From an uncultured Desulfarculaceae bacterium (lineage in GTDB: Bacteria; Desulfobacterota; Desulfarculia; Desulfarculales; Desulfarculaceae): DNA of 5,730 nucleotides. Positions 5,699-5,730 of the stretch are shown here, in pieces. The stretch covers positions 1-5,730 of the forward strand of contig CALERA010000400.1 of the NCBI GenBank assembly GCA_937908275.1. Direction: 5' to 3'. Position 1 is the first letter of the stretch. The number at the start of each line of letters is the position of its first letter. The notes under the pieces are model-generated. The model was not told where the DNA came from. It did no database searches and worked only from the letters and a program-made list of their open reading frames with translations. The translations under genes were made by a program, and so were the position numbers.

Positions 5699-5730
5699 AG
5701 ATCGGAAGAGCACACGTCTGAACTCCAGTC
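5699..5730. other. Illumina TruSeq adapter left on the contig end
   Basis: The last 32 bases begin AGATCGGAAGAGC and end CTGAACTCCAGTC, the standard TruSeq read-1 3' adapter. It is synthetic sequence from untrimmed reads. The first base (5699) could also be genuine. Minus-strand translation gives the well-known artefact peptides TGVQTCALPI, VCSSDL and LFRS, so any protein start called in this stretch is false. Confidence 0.97.

Noticed and set aside
5344..5715. Minus-strand frames starting MCSSDL or MLFRS at the right edge
   Set aside because: Their starts lie in adapter sequence and the frames differ from the genuine membrane-protein frame, so they are artefacts.
1..5730. CRISPR array, tRNA, rRNA or insertion sequence
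   Set aside because: No regularly spaced repeats, no cloverleaf or rRNA-like sequence, and no transposase motif were seen on either strand.

Overview
The window is a GC-rich bacterial fragment with strong G/C preference at third codon positions. All convincing genes lie on the minus strand, so transcription runs from the right edge to the left. The gene set is a TSUP (TauE/SafE) permease, two stand-alone receivers, a cytidylate-kinase-like protein with a BON-like tail, and an NtrB/PilS-type sensor kinase. This combination, plus the high GC, suggests a sulfate-reducer-like Desulfobacterota (former Deltaproteobacteria) lineage. That placement is inference from gene content and style, not from a marker gene.

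Layout in order of transcription. The last 32 bases (5699-5730) are Illumina TruSeq adapter, so the biological sequence ends at about 5698. Next to it is the C-terminal part of a small membrane protein (5505-5698). Then come a TSUP permease (4358-5470), receiver protein 2 (3927-4343), the kinase-like/BON protein (3064-3888), receiver protein 1 (2610-3029) and a membrane histidine kinase (1045-2613). Gaps are 34, 14, 38 and 34 nt, and receiver 1 and the kinase overlap by 4 nt (ATGA), so these six genes look like one operon. A 159-nt gap with a possible terminator, a possible promoter and an inverted repeat separates the operon from a gene for a small exported protein of unknown function (301-885). 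Positions 1-300 hold no convincing gene, only GC-rich hairpins and a short AT-rich island.

Working model (inference): the histidine kinase senses a signal through its periplasmic helical domain and phosphorylates one or both single-domain receivers. Neither receiver has a DNA-binding or enzymatic output domain, so the response probably goes through protein contacts. The kinase-like/BON protein encoded between the receivers is the obvious candidate partner. The TSUP permease, whose family moves sulfur oxyanions, organosulfonates and other small anions, is the likely physiological target or the source of the signal. The kinase-like protein has lost the usual P-loop glycines and other typical nucleotide-kinase residues, so it may be a regulatory pseudo-enzyme.
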